Below, piece after piece: positions 11,301-24,060 of a stretch of DNA of 64,000 nucleotides (positions are counted from its first letter, which is position 1; each line of letters opens with the position of its first letter). Made by a program: the position numbers and the translations under genes. The stretch covers positions 707,501 through 771,500 of the forward strand of contig JAKOGI010000185.1 of NCBI GenBank assembly GCA_029747015.1. The letters are read 5' to 3'. The notes beneath the pieces are model-generated. The model was given only the letters and a program-made list of their open reading frames with translations. It did no database searches and was not told where the DNA came from. This DNA comes from Carnegiea gigantea (Eukaryota; Streptophyta; Magnoliopsida; Caryophyllales; Cactaceae).

Positions 11301-14300
11301 AAACAAAGAACATGATCCAGTCTCCATAACATGTCAAACAAACTGAAATCAATGGAGAAACCCATATGAAATGCCCCGATAATATTGTTGCCGATGGCTC
11401 TAAAGGCAACTTCACAGCACCAAATATTAATGAATAACAGGAGATATTTAAAGCAAAAGAACAGATCAACAACTCCAGAAATGTCAAATATGCTCTCATA
11501 AATCGGACAGATCTCAACAATAAGCACCATGATGACTTAGTCTACATCTTTAGTCCTTAGTTTTAAAAGGCGCGAGGCACACTGGGGCGCATAGAGCCCC
11601 AAAGCGCAAGGCGCGAGGCGAAAGCGCACGCATCATGGATGCGAGGCGCACTTCTATGCAAAAATTTTTAAGAGTCTTTCACATTTCACAAAGCATATTT
11701 TGCAGAAACACGTTAGATAAATGTATTAAAAAGTGATTAGACATCAGTACCACTACTAACACCGCAAATAACCTTAAGATATACTATCTTATCATTGTAA
11801 TTTCCAATGCACACATTTACTATACAAGCATAGCTCACCTTTTAACTCCCAAGAAAGGAAAATAAGATAAAAAAAGGTAAAGCCAAGGATAAGAAAAACA
11901 AGAAAAAGGGGGATGATATAGCCTTACATTTTTTAGGCACACCTTATCCCCTCCGAGGTGCTGACCTACTAGCCTCACACTTAGGCCCGCCTAGGCGTGC
12001 CTCAGGCGGTTTTTTTTTTAAACTAAGCTTTAGTCTACAAAAAACAATCATAAAAGATCTACTGAAATATTTAATATCTTTGAGGGAAAAATCAATCGTC
12101 CTATAAATACATGCTTCACTCAGGAGCAACATTGTTTCAAGTTTCAACCAAAACGGCGGAAAAATAAAATAAGAAGAAACACTAACCAGTAAGCATATAT
12201 GATATTGCCATAAATGATTGCATTCAGGGTTGTACACTGCTCTTTAGCCTCATTGAACCATTGATCTGCAGCCCTTCCATGAAATGTAAGCAAGCATTAG
12301 ATGGTTTAAATTAGCTTCAGCTCCAACAAAAACAAACAGAAAGAACCAACTCCATTCACAGTCTAAAGTCAGCTGCAGCAAAGACACAACTATCCCAAAG
12401 CAAAGAATAGTGATGCAAAACTTTGACCAGCTCATTACTAGAAATACTTACAGAAATACTTACCCAGTTGACCAGGAAGAAAAAAATTTCTTCTGATATT
12501 TTACATTTATCTGGACAACAATGTTCCGAGCCGATGCGGCGTGGATGTTTCCTAATGAGATTTCTGCTTTCCCATTTAAGGAAAAAAGTTTAGGTGAAAG
12601 AATTCTTCCCCAAATTTAAAAGTCCAACACCAAAATGGGTTCTTTCCACTTCAAACCAATGTGTAAATAGCTTTATTTCATGCATCCCTTCGTAACTTTT
12701 TTCTAGATGGAACTTCCGAATTACACATAGGGAGAATTACTTCAATACATCTAAATAGGATCCAACAGTCAGGCAGAAGAAGTTGTACCTAATTTTCAAG
12801 CGGACAAGTCAAAAGTAGGAGAATATGTTGCATTTATCCCTACTTATGAGTCAGCTCTAATCCCTTATTCTCATGAAACTTCTCTGTACAAGTTATCCTG
12901 ACACAACAATATAACATTCCTTCTGACATCTTGCATTGTGTGTAGCTTCTTAGATACTCAGGCTTTTCAGCCTTCTAAGAGCCAAATACTGAAATGATTG
13001 CTTCGAATGATCAATGTCATAGTACCACACCACATTTGACCCATGTCATCTATATGAGTGCGGCTAGATCCTTTCTCAAGATTGATGGATGCTGCCCATG
13101 TCAAGAACCATAATAGCTGGACATTACACTTTAGTCTACCCCAGCAGATGAGAGAAAGCTCACATGACTGGAAGACAAATCTAATGGGACACACTGAGAG
13201 AGCCACAAGGCTCCATCACAAGAATCCATAACACAGATAAACAGAATGGCTAAAAGCTTCAGGTAAACACAACTAGTGGTTGGCACAACATTAAATATAC
13301 TTGCAGTAGACCAGTTTACTCACTCAACATTGCCAACTCTAGCAAACCCTCCAACGAGAATGCTATAAGTCACCAGACTCATTTCTATCCCTTCTTCTTT
13401 CATCTTTCTCACACAGGACAGGGCTTCTTCCATGTCTCTGCCAACGGCATAGGCATGAATAAGGCTGCATAAGAAATAGATTCTACATTAATATCTACAT
13501 CTGAATAACTGAATAAGGCTGCATAAGCAATTAAATTCTGCATTAATAACTATATTTCAACATTTAAACAACCCGTACAAATCAAACAATAATTCATACA
13601 GCACTCGAGTTTCATAGAAGGGTTGTTTAATTCTTAACCAAACACATCATTCATGAAAGCTTGAGGGCATGATGAATTTTTTTGTTGTTGCCCTTTTCTT
13701 ACATGGGCAACATCCTATTAGTGTCTTGTTAATACAATTTTTTAATTATTCATTAAAAAACAAGCATTTCTCAATTTTTTAATCAAAGCTAGCATCCTTT
13801 GGAGGTGATCAAACTTGCAAAAGATATTTGCCCCGGAGGCGGCAATGTTTCAGTTTTCGCTTTTCTAAGGGATAACAATCACAGTGTAGGGGACCCAACA
13901 ACTCACCATATGCAACATACCTCGTAAAAACATGTGAAGTTGGTTCTATTCCTCTTGCCCGCATTCTTTCAAAAGTTTCACGTGCACGATGCATGTCTCC
14001 ACGTCTAGCATAATATTTCACTAGCAGCCCAAACTCTTTCCTGGATGGCTAAATTTTATAGGGCAGTCAGAAAGAAAAAGATGGGGAAAAGTACATATCT
14101 GAACAATGATCGTGGAACATGGAAGCTAACTCAACCAAATTGCGACAATAAGAATAGAATTTTAAAGAAGATTCTCAATCTTCATTCAGATAACATCCCA
14201 ACAAAGAAGGGGAGCGGAGCACAGAGTAAGAGGAAAAGGCAGCATGAAAATTCTGAAGGATCTGTAAACAACTTTGTATTCTATTATGCACACTTCTATA

Positions 14301-16194
14301 ACACTAGCAAACAGAAAAGCTTGCCCCAACTTATATAAACCCTTAAGCTGAAAATTAACCTTCCTCGTGGAGGAATGCAAGCATAGGTGCTCAGTGAATG
14401 CCATTGCTCCAACATTTCTAATTTTTGCAAAGTACATGAAATTCATAAAGCAGATATGCCATTGGGAGTGTTAATGCCTCATGACTAGGAGATTTGAAGC
14501 CATGACAGTGCTTGTAACTAACACTCCCGTCAATTTTGAGTGTCATCAAGATTACCTTTACTGATTTAGACTATGACACCCGGAATCTCCATTTTGCCCT
14601 CCCGTACCCGTGTCGGACACGACACTCTGCGGATAGCACATGGGGATCCGTGTCGGACCCTTATCCAAACTCTAGAGCACCAAGGGTGAAAAAAAATTGG
14701 AAGATGCGGTCTTTTTCTTTAATCGTTCATTATTATTTTAATGGATCTTTAATGTTCAACCATTTGACAAGTTGAAAACCTTGTAACTAATGAAATATTC
14801 TAAGAAGATTACCTTGAAATTACAGCTTCCATATGCAAAATTATGAGTCCTCATATCCATATCCCAATTTTGGACAGTGTCCCCGTCCTAAAGTTAGAGC
14901 TTTGACGAGTCAGACACTCGGATGCGTACCCGTGTCCAACACCCCATACCCACGTCCATGTAACACAGCATTTAGAATTGATAATCAAAAATTAGAGACA
15001 ACAACCTTAATGCATCGCATGAGGAGGCAAGTACATTGGGTATAATCCAATTGATGAAAACTCGAACTGTTCAATTCAATCTTAACTGCCTAACATCACT
15101 AAAGCAGCAAATGTTGGCGGTGCAACCATTTCAGAAGTCATAATCCACATAAAGAGACACGCATCAACAACAAGCATCCTACATACTACGAATATGAACA
15201 CAAAAAACAACCAACTCCAACTAAGAACATATCACTTGAAGACATTTCAAACAATTAGCATTCATTGCAAGCCCAAGGTAATAAAAGTTTATACCTTCTT
15301 AATCTTCTCAAATCCACGAACTACAGCCTGCCAATTCTCCGGGTGACTCTCCAAAACCTTCCTGAACTCCTTCCTGGAATCCTCCCTCTCTGAATGCCAC
15401 TCGGACCGATCCTCCCTGCCATCCAACCCTTCCTCCACCCACCTCTCCCTCTCGGCCGCCCGAATTTTCAACCTCTTCCCATCATCCAACTTAACAGTCA
15501 ACACCCTCCCATGGAACTCCACTCCATCAAACTCCACAGCCTTCACGGCCGACTTCTCCGCCGTAGGCCCCCCATAGATAACAAACCCATACCCCAAATT
15601 CCGTTCCAAATCGTCGTGCCCTTTTATCAAAATCACATTTTTAATCGGCCCAAATTGGCGGAAGAACTCCGCAACCTCAGGTTTCTTCACCCACAATGGC
15701 AAATTCCCCACAAAAATCTTTCCCACCTGTCGGAATTCCACTTCTTCGGAACCTTCCTCTTCATCGCTCGTCAGATTCTCTTCAACAACTTCATCCGGCG
15801 GCGGGGGTGGCGGCGGAGGCGGAGGCGGAGGCGGAGGCGGGGGAGGAGAGATTTTGCTCGTGAGGCGGAGCTTAGTTGTGAGGTCGGGACGATTGACGGG
15901 TACATTTTGGGCTGTACCGAATAGGTTTTTGAGAGGGTTTGAAGAGGTTTTGGGGCGTGGAGGAGGCGAAGGAGAGTTGCAGGGTTTTGGGGTGGAGCCT
16001 TTAATGATTTTAGGGCGGTGGAGATGGACGGGAAGTTGAGGAGAGGAGGAGGAGGAGGAGGAGGCGGAAGGAGTGTCGGAGTTGTTACGGGAGAGAGAGA
16101 AGCGCGATTTTCCGGCGAAGACGGAGAAAGAGTAGAGGGAGGAGAGAGAGCAGTGTGTGGTGGCAGTGCTGGAGGAGAGAGAAAACATATCCAT
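5880..16194 (-). CDS. PPR4: PPR4: plastid RRM plus pentatricopeptide-repeat protein, 10 exons
   Basis: Exons on the minus strand: 16194-15295, 14048-13921, 13464-13324, 12273-12187, 11289-11136, 9879-9820, 8858-8430, 7823-7528, 7001-6872, 6380-5880. Joined they give 2826 nt, 941 residues, all introns GT-AG and in phase. Residues 1 to about 50 are Ser/Thr-rich and look like a chloroplast transit peptide. A run of about 18 prolines precedes an acidic linker and an RRM (about 155-235; RNP2 IFVGNL, RNP1 LGYGFVIY). After a linker, a long P-type PPR array follows (for example [22 protein letters not shown]), ending in a conserved tail ([13 protein letters not shown]) and a very acidic C-terminus. 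RRM plus PPR in one chain is diagnostic of PPR4, which in maize is needed for trans-splicing of the plastid rps12 first intron. The Arabidopsis counterpart is AT5G04810. Introns carry a hAT-like element (intron 4) and a compound microsatellite (intron 7). Confidence 0.96.
7094..7129. repeat. (CT)n microsatellite followed by A run
   Basis: About 26 bp of CT repeats followed by an A run in PPR4 intron 8. It is a simple repeat with no coding meaning. Confidence 0.9.
7941..8398. repeat. Large compound (CA/CG)n-(TG)n-(TA)n-(TG)n microsatellite in PPR4 intron 7
   Basis: A 0.45 kb block of alternating purine-pyrimidine dinucleotides fills most of the 606 bp intron between exons 8430 and 7823. It consists of CA/CG repeats, then TG, a pure TA run (about 8124-8161), TG with variants, an interspersed TACGTATATTTACG motif (twice), then TG and CA again. 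Open frames across it encode only low-complexity Cys/Val or Thr/His runs and are artefacts. Such tracts can form Z-DNA or cruciforms. Confidence 0.95.
9545..9594. repeat. 25-bp tandem duplication in PPR4 intron 6
   Basis: The unit starting ATCACAAAGTATAACATT occurs twice head to tail (9545-9569, 9570-9594) with no differences. It is a recent local duplication within the intron between exons 9820 and 8858. Confidence 0.85.
11556..12027. mobile_element. Non-autonomous hAT-like transposon (472 bp) in PPR4 intron 4
   Basis: The element is flanked on both sides by the identical 8-bp sequence CTTTAGTC (11548-11555 and 12028-12035), the target duplication size of the hAT superfamily. Its ends are inverted: CTTAGTTTTAAAA on the left, and on the right the complement of TTTAAACTAAG. 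Just inside both ends are GC-rich reiterated GGCGC, GAGGC and AGGCG motifs, like the subterminal repeats that hAT transposases bind. There is no transposase frame. It sits in intron 4 of PPR4 between exons 12187 and 11289 without touching splice sites. Confidence 0.82.
14540..14970. repeat. Possible degenerate dispersed repeat with CGTGTCGGACACG-like motifs
   Basis: In PPR4 intron 1, clusters of GTGTCGGACACG, GTGTCGGACCC, CGTGTCCAACAC and GACAGTGTCC resemble a dispersed repeat common in plant genomes. I cannot define ends or a target duplication, so class and borders are uncertain. Confidence 0.3.
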
Positions 16195-16449
16195 CGTTCG
16201 TTCCCCCCCCTTCCGATCGCACTCCCGCGCTAAGCTCCTGCTTTTGCGTAATAATACCTACACCGGGTTCTACTGCTCTCATTGCTTCCTTGCTTGGCCC
16301 TCTAAGCTTCTTATTGCTTACTTTTAGTTCTCGAAGCTTCACTCAAGCATCTGCGGAAGACTCACTAGTCACTAGCAAACTCAAAATTCACATCTATACT
16401 GCATACGAGATATTTATTATATCATTTTATATTTAATTTATAGCTTTAA

Positions 16450-17040
16450 GACTTATTTCTGTAAGGATTCCTCTATTATCCTGTTTCACTTTGAATAATA
16501 CGTATGTTACAAGAAGCAACGTAGAACTAGACATTGCCCTTGAAATGCGCAAATCCTAATCCATTGGACAAGATTTTGCATTTTTCCCCAATGCCCATTA
16601 GCATCGTCAAGGAGGTTACACTGATGAACAAACAGCTGATCCTAGTACTACTTCAATGTTTAGTGCAGTTTTTGCGACATCCCTCACAGGGACTTGAGGG
16701 TGTCTTCCACCCCGCATGTACTGAAAACCAGTGAAAAGGGTCACCCAGCAATGAATTGGCGTCAACTGGGAAACACCATCAGATCAGAGTGCCTTTCAAA
16801 TTAAGGTCGCATTTAAACTCGAGTCTGATATCATTAATGCATCTAAACATGCTTCACCGTCTAATCTCTCATGTATGTGTTCACTAAACTACTAGCCTAC
16901 TCACTACATCAACATCAAACTGCTTATACAGAACTTTCCACATCCCATATTTACTCCGCATCAGTATCACCAGCCTCTTGTAAAATTAAATTTCTGAAAG
17001 TAAAAACCCTGACCACAATACATAAGTTTCTGTACATGTA
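16450..17040. other. Intergenic spacer between PPR4 and the MYB gene
   Basis: About 0.6 kb between the 5' side of PPR4 and the 3' side of the MYB-related gene; it should include the PPR4 promoter and the MYB 3' end. I see no coding region or transposon in it. Confidence 0.5.
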
Positions 17041-17089
17041 CAAAATAAAAACTCAGTGAGACCACCTAGCCTTCTCTCTTGATCCAAAT

Positions 17090-19220
17090 TTACATGGGGA
17101 AACCGAAATTGGGATACCCAAATGAGGCTTCCCCTTTAGTAGCGCTGAACTGCGCCTGGGGTGATGCACCGAGCGGCTGCAATGGTGGGCGCTGTGGCAT
17201 CGAATTCCCGCCTGGAGGAGGAATCCAGTTCTGCTCGATCGCAGGCCTTGCAGCAGTTTTGTCATCGACAGTCGTGATGTCATGGATGCTCGACCTCTTC
17301 CTCTCCTTCTTACCCGAGTTCTGGCGGAGGTAATACTTCTGTGCATGGCTGGCCACCTGGGTTGGCGTTCTTGTCACCACCACGTTCCGTGATATGCTCC
17401 TCCAATCACCCTTGCCGTATTTCTCAAGTCCAATCAGGAAGAGCCTGACATAGAGATCATCATAGGATCAAAATGTTAAAATATTGACATTGGAGATCAT
17501 CTACACGTGCATCGTCATTGTGCTAAATATCGAATTGAGATAATTAAGCCAGCGCATTATTTTGTTCTCATATAGAACATGACAAAACGCAGCCAGATCT
17601 TCAGCCTCTTTCAGCATATAAATTCTTTCAATGTCCTCGAAATTTCTGAGATATAGCACCTATAATGTCTCAACCCGGAATTTGAAACTCAGTAGCTTAT
17701 GCAAATGGCAATCAAATAATTCCAAATCAAGTTCCCTCCGATGAAAATCAATGTCTCCTTAGACAGCAGAAGAATATCTTGTTCATGGAAGTCTAATCTG
17801 AAACTCATCTTACTCATCCCAAATTATTATACTCGCTTAATTACTATTATTTTTTTTTTGGCTGACTTAATTACTAATATTTTAACACTCATATTCTTCC
17901 TCTTTGGATTTCCTTTTCCTCAAGATTTACAAGGGCAGACCTCCAAATCAAAGAAAGATTACAACACATGCTTGTTTTTCCCACCAACCAAACACAGTTT
18001 GGTGCATATTACAGTATTACACCAAGCCAGCTAATCAATCTTAGGTCCTCTGCATATTCAAAGAACACAACCAAGAAAATTTCACACCAAACCATTATTT
18101 AAACAAATAGCAGGGGCCATTTGCCAACCTTTGGACACAAGCCCGTCGCTTAGACCAAACTTCTACGCAATTGTCATCACAATCATTACTGTAGAGCTTA
18201 AAATGTCCCACACAAAAGACCCAAAGCACATTCATGTCACTCAAGTTTCAACAAAATTATTGCAAACTTCGGAATAAAAATATTAGCATCCAACAGTGCC
18301 AACATAATATTCAACAAACATCCTACTAACACCCACAGCCAACGAACAGGCAGTGGAGCCCCGTTTGGGTCAGATAAACCCAGCTTGATTCAGATTTAGA
18401 GCATACCCAAATCAGGTTGCCTTGTTTCGGGTTTGGCTTGAGTTCGGTTTTGGGTCGTTCAGGCTGGTTGTAACATAGGCGGTCTCGACAGTTACCTTGA
18501 ACAAGCAACGGCGGCGAAAACCCTACTGAAAGTTTTTGGTGCAGATGGCGCAAAAGCTAATGTAGGAGGGATTCGAATCCTACTATAAAGGTGCAACATC
18601 TGCCGAGGAGCCTAGACTAATCAACAGCATCCCTCCTATGCTCAAAAATCATACATAAAGTAGAAATTGGCAAAATCTCAACTAACTATTTCTAAGTTCT
18701 GAGCATCCCAATTTCAATCGTGATAGAAAATCCCAATTTCGGCAAACCTCCATCACCCAATTCAACAGAACAACAAAATTAAAAGTAATTCAAAACCATT
18801 CCATCAAAACAAATTATCAAAAACGGATCAAATTGATTGTACAAAACAAGTTAATAATAAATACCTATGCTCTTCCTCGGTCCAAGGTGTACCCTTCTTC
18901 CTCTCAACCTCGCCATGCTTAGGTTTCCCGCCATTGGATCCAAACGAAATCTGACTCGACCGAGTCGACGGAGACTCGCCGCCGCCCCACCAGGCCGAGT
19001 CATCCGAGTACAGCGGTGGGTCAACCCGACCCGAATCGATCTGGGAGACATCATGAACTAAGGCCTCATAGTGGTCTTTGACCTCGGCCGGCGACCTCCC
19101 CGGCACGTGACCGGCGATTTTCTGCCAACGCCGATCTGGGTCTTCTTCTTCTTCCCCAAATATCACCAAAGCCTCCTCAAACAGCTTGTCCTCCGCCCTT
19201 GTCCACCGCTCACCTCTCAT
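17090..19220 (-). CDS. MYB-related transcription factor, DIVARICATA/SHAQKY type
   Basis: Two exons on the minus strand, 19220-18865 and 17444-17090, join CAT AG|G into an Arg codon and give 236 residues. The first MYB/SANT repeat lies near residues 1-60 ([36 protein letters not shown]). The second is near 112-160 ([29 protein letters not shown] with [16 protein letters not shown]). The SHAQKY box marks the class that binds I-box or TATCCA-like DNA. The SSIHDIT segment follows, then a Pro/Gln-rich tail ending GYPNFGFPM. Expected to act in the nucleus. The 1.4 kb intron splits the second repeat, as in relatives. A TATA box lies 141 bp upstream of the ATG. From its place next to IF1 and PPR4 it likely corresponds to Arabidopsis AT5G04760 (from memory). 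A broken fragment of a related gene lies at 24061-24190. Confidence 0.95.
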
Positions 19221-19360
19221 CCACCGCCCCCTTTGATTTTTCTCTCTCCTCTTGCCCTCTATAAGGATTTTGGGCTTCTGGGTTGGTGAGAATTCAGGAT
19301 TTAATGATTGTACAACTAATGGGTACGCGAAAATGATGATTTGGAGGGGTCTTTGAATTG

Positions 19361-19368
19361 TATTTATA
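19361..19368 (-). promoter_or_regulatory. TATA box of the MYB-related gene
   Basis: The minus strand reads TATAAATA, 141 bp upstream of the ATG at 19220, leaving room for a leader of about 110 nt. It is a canonical plant TATA box in the right place. Confidence 0.6.
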
Positions 19369-20455
19369 GGAGTACGAATCGAGGAAGGCTTCCACCGAGA
19401 ACGAAGAGAGAGAATTTTTCATGAGCTGTTTTAGATTTTTAGATTTTCAGCAAAGGTGGTGATGATTTTCAACACGTTTCTGGTTTTCTTAGATTTTTTT
19501 ATGTGTTTCTGGTTTGTTTTTTTTTTTTAAATCACTGCTATGGGCAAGAGGGAGGTGGATAATCTGGATTTTTTAGCTAACAATTCAAGATGCTTATTTG
19601 TGAGATTTTCTAAATTCCGTGCATGGAAGTAATATATTAGTAGTCTTATCTGTCTGTGAGAAAATATAGCAAGAAGGAGAGAGAATACCGAGTTGTTTTT
19701 CTTGTAAATAAAGCATTTTTTTTCTTCAATTGGTAGGTTTATATATGGTTGCATTTTCAAATTAATCAGTCTAATTGGATGATTTCACAAAGGTTAGGAC
19801 AAGGAAGAAAATACCAAGTAAAACTCATTTCCTTGAAAAGGTTAATTAATTTCATCATGCTGATTGTTGCCTTTTGCAGTTTATTGAGAAATAAAAAATT
19901 GTGTTAGCTTGGTTACATGAGTAATCATCCTAATAAGAATCTGTTGTTGTTAGGGGTGAGTAATAGTATGTTACGCTTTTTATTAATACATTATGTCGGA
20001 TCACACTTTTGATACAAGTTGATGACACAAGTCGAGCCAAAATTAAAATCAGTTTGGTTTGGCGGTTTGGCTAAAGGTTACACCAGACTTGTGGGAAAAC
20101 TTTTAATAGTAGCTTGATATTGATAAATTACGCACCGTGGTAGTCTTTATAAAGTTTATCATGTAAACTAATAAGATACAAAAGTTGATAAAGATAAAGC
20201 TCATTAGACAGACCATTACTAACATGTGATATATGAATCTCGAATCATTAATAACCATACTCTTATTGAGCCATTTAATATATAGGCTGACTTATTTAAT
20301 CAAATCAGTACTTAACCCATTTCCACCTCTAAACCCCAATTGTCAATGGCAGTGATTAGTAGCTAGCAGCAAGTTATTTGATTGCTTGTTAACACCTTAT
20401 TATGGTTTTGACTTTTGATCAACAAGGAGGGGTACTTAGAGTTGTAGAAAGCTAC

Positions 20456-20800
20456 AAGATGGAGGTTTATTTTTTGACGGGAAAAAATGAATTTTTTGAT
20501 AGAAAATAGACTTTTTGATGGAAATTTTGACGGATGAACAGTCCGTCAAAAAACCATTGGTCGAAATTTTCATTTCGACAGACCCGTCAAAAATTTTGAT
20601 GGAACAGTCAAAACACATTTTAACGGGAAACTTTGACCGATTAGGTTATCCATCAAAACTATGAAGGCAGTGCCTTTCTTATCGCGCGAAATTTCTGACG
20701 GAATTTTTGGCTGAACCTGTCAAAAATTTTGAGGGAAGCTACAATCTCCGTCAAAATTTCAGACGGCGCCCATTAAAAACCCGTCAAAATTTTCGACATA
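20456..20800. repeat. Block of TTTTGACGG / CCGTCAAAA motifs, probably a transposon terminal region
   Basis: At least ten copies of TTTTGACGG, TTTTGATGG or the inverse CCGTCAAAA occur in both orientations within about 350 bp. Dense short subterminal repeats of this kind are typical of plant CACTA and some Mutator-like elements. The flank GCTACAAGA near 20450 is only distantly like the CACTACAAGAAA end. No target duplication or second end was found, so the class is unproven. Confidence 0.45.
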
Positions 20801-23681
20801 CTTCAAATGCTCAAAAAATGCATGATTCTACAACCCATACGTGGTCATCCTATACAAATACATAGACTTTGAGTGGAGTGAATGAGACATACCAAAACCT
20901 GGGTTCTTCTTGGCTTCTTGTTATCTAATGGAAACTAAATAAAGGCTCAAAAGATAAGAGTATATCCTGATTCCTGCAAGATGATAGTTGTAACATCTAT
21001 AGTTGTGAAACTCAAATTACAAATCACCTATTTTTTTTTAATAGTAAATACATTTTGAATCATGATGCGCGCAAAGCATAATTTATGAGAAAAGAATTAT
21101 CATATTGTCCATAAAATAAGAGAAATGTTAGGCTCTATACAGAAAAGAATATAAATTAAATTGATATTGATGATGTATTCAAGTCAATTTTGAAAGCAGT
21201 CATATTAAGTTTCATTAATCGGTGTAAAAAAATATAAAAAATAAAAAAAGCTTTTGAAAAACACAACACTCAAAAAACTCTTTTCTACCTACTAAATATG
21301 TTACGAGCTTTTCATAATTGCGCTAGAATATTAAATCGATCAAAAAACATTGATACGCACATTTTTTATCCAACACATATATGTATATATTACTTGCATC
21401 ATATCATGTTATAAATGCTTTGATCTCTACTTATAACAACGTAATTAATTAGGATTTTATCGTTATCACTATTAATATTATGCTTGTATGAAGGATTTCA
21501 AACACCTGCTGCTTGCTAGCTCGTGTGTGAAAGTTTCAGTGTCTATGGTGTAGTTTATACTGTAAACTAATGATCTTATTTATTCTTCATCACTCATTTG
21601 TTACTCTCTAGTCTTAATACATACTTGTGTGAAGATCTCATATCATTGTTCAAATGTATGGAGTCAGTGTTGTAAGTTTTTTCTTTCTGACAGAGAAAAA
21701 GATTTGACAAGAGGAAAGACAAGAAAGAGAGAGCAACAGTTAAAAAATTTAACGGCAAACAGATTAATTCAAGTCTATTTACTCACTTAATAACAAAATC
21801 AATTTTATTTCGAATGTGAAAATATACTAGATTTACTCAAAATTTAAAAATATGATATTTTTAAACTTAGCGATCGATTATGCCAATTTCAGATCTAAAT
21901 CAATTCAATTCGTTTTTTTAATAACTTTACATCAAATTCAAGACACATTATTAGTAGATCTGGCAAATGGGTCATTAGGTTTGAACATGGGTCGGGTTAA
22001 GTCTGGATGGGATCATGTTTCGGGTCAAGCGATATTTCGATCGGATGAACTTTGGTTCGGGTCAATTTCGGGTTAATCGATTTTTCGTTATGTTGGAAAT
22101 TTTGAATCGGGTATGGTTTGATTCGAATTAATTTATGTTTCAGATCTACTTTTCACATTATTCAATTTAGATTTTAAATCTAGGATCAATTTTATCAGAT
22201 CAAACCAGACATATATTTCTAACTATGAGCATCTAATTAATTGCATGTACTGTATGATAGAAAGAAACAAAAAAATGGAAAGAAAAAAGAATTATCCACA
22301 TAAGGAAATGAAGTGAGGAGGTCGAGAGAGAGAGAGGAGTGAGTACAGCAGCCGGGAACGAGACCAACAAACTGTTGGCGGGGAAATGGCGGTAAAGTAG
22401 ACCGTTGACTCAGAGCACATGCCTTGTATTTGGCAGTGTCGGCTATTAACAGCCTGTAACGTTCACATACCTGTCAACGTCAGCTCTGCCGGCTTTCTTT
22501 CCTTTTTCTCTTTTCTGTTTCTTTTTTGTCTGTTTTCTCTCTCCAGAAGCTCTCCCTCAGTCCCGTAAAAGATTTGGATTCTAATTTTATGGGAAAAAAA
22601 AAGGGAAAGAAAATTATATTATTGCGTTCCCACGTGTTTTGCTCAGCCCTTTCCACCTGGACTCCCGATGGATTCTTCCACAGAGTCTTTGGTTTGGATA
22701 AGGTTTCCATTCCATGCTCATGATGCTCATCCTATGTCATTCTTTAATTATTTTTTTTTTTTGGTTGAAAGGAGCCATTTTTTAGTTGTTATTGGTCCTG
22801 GATTTGGATTTCAGCTGTTTCAGCATGAAGTGTTGCTTTATTTTGTTGAAGGCTATTAGTATTAATTTTTAATTAGTATTTATAAGCGCCTATTAGTTTC
22901 ATCAGTATTCATTTTTAACAATATATAATAAAGAATTGTAAAGATTGATAAGATTTATAAAGGATAAATCACTGAAAAAACTAATAATGAAGGCTAAAAT
23001 TTAGTTGCAAACTATTAGAAGATGTAAATTATACTTCCAAGTGTTAAAAATGAATAACTTTTAAATTAACTGCGGAATTTAAAAGGTATTTTTTTTAGTA
23101 TAAACCTTAAACTTATAAGATTCGAATAAAAAATTTTATTTGAAGATAATAATTAAATTAGTATCAAACTAATTGAACTGGCTCGCAAAATTTAATTTTG
23201 TTTTGTTTTGGTTGATTATTGTTAAAATTTTATTAGAAGTGACTTTAGTGTGAACTTGTCAAAGTTGGTTAGGATGTTTAAATGGCTGATTATGCAATGA
23301 GACAAATCTCAACATCAACATTCCAGTAAGTGTAAGCAGCCACCTGCTGAAAATGATTGGTGATTGCATAGAAATGGTTGCTGGTTGATCTAAGTTAGAC
23401 TTTAAATCGTAATCACAATTGGAATCATTGAAGAGGGGATTCACAATGGAACACGAAACAATTAAGTTATTAACGGACTTAAAGTCAATTTTGTACTGTT
23501 ATAATCCAGGAGGACCATGCAGTGCAGTGGAAGAGCGCTAACTAGAAACGTTTCTCATCGATCATCTCAGCCACCCCCAACTTCAAAGAGCCAAACAATG
23601 GTAGCAGGTAGATGACTATCCTCTACTTTTTTATTTATTATTTTTTGAATTGTAAGTAGTTAAATAGCAATTTTTAATCTA

Positions 23682-23845
23682 ATTTTTTTTTTAAATCTTG
23701 AATCCTCTATTTCACTGGAGTCGAGTTATTATTGGTCCAATAAAAGTGTGGATCTCTCTCATCATAGATTTTCTTCATTTACTGGCCTCGAACTTAAGAT
23801 TTTACTTATGGAGAATAAGTTCTAAACCATTTGAATCAATCGTCA
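23682..23845 (-). mobile_element. SINE copy 2
   Basis: On the minus strand it reads TTGATTCAAATGGTTTAGAAC, then TTAAGTTCGAGGCCAGTAAATG, ATTGGACCAATAATAACT and GACTCCAGTGAAATAGA, ending in an A tail (T run at 23682-23692). This matches copy 4 along its full length. Both flanks carry a diverged copy of GTAGTTAAATAG(C/T)AATTTTT (near 23656-23680 and 23850-23870), consistent with a long target duplication from LINE-type retroposition. Confidence 0.75.
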
Positions 23846-24060
23846 ACTTGTAGTTAAATAGTAATTTTTCAACTTAGATTCTAATTAAGACAACTTTTTT
23901 TGTTATTACATCAAAAGTCTTGAGTCCTACTTAGCCAAAACTTTCGGGTCTCCGATATATATTTGTGCCTGTACTTGCCTAATTGAATTTTGATGGACTC
24001 ACAACGTAACGTTATTTATTAATTAGTCAGTGACCTCCAAAGGCTAATTCATTTTAGGGT

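Noticed and set aside
11600..11660. GC-rich GGCGCGAGGCGC stretch as a CpG-island promoter in PPR4 intron 4
   Set aside because: It is explained as subterminal repeats of the hAT-like element with exact 8-bp flanks.
15394..15924. 176-codon frame opposite PPR4 exon 1
   Set aside because: It is antisense to a strongly supported exon; its Arg-rich stretch is the reverse of the polyproline tract.
18555..18580. GGATTCGAATCC box resembling a tRNA B-box
   Set aside because: It is a self-complementary string with no A-box or cloverleaf around it.
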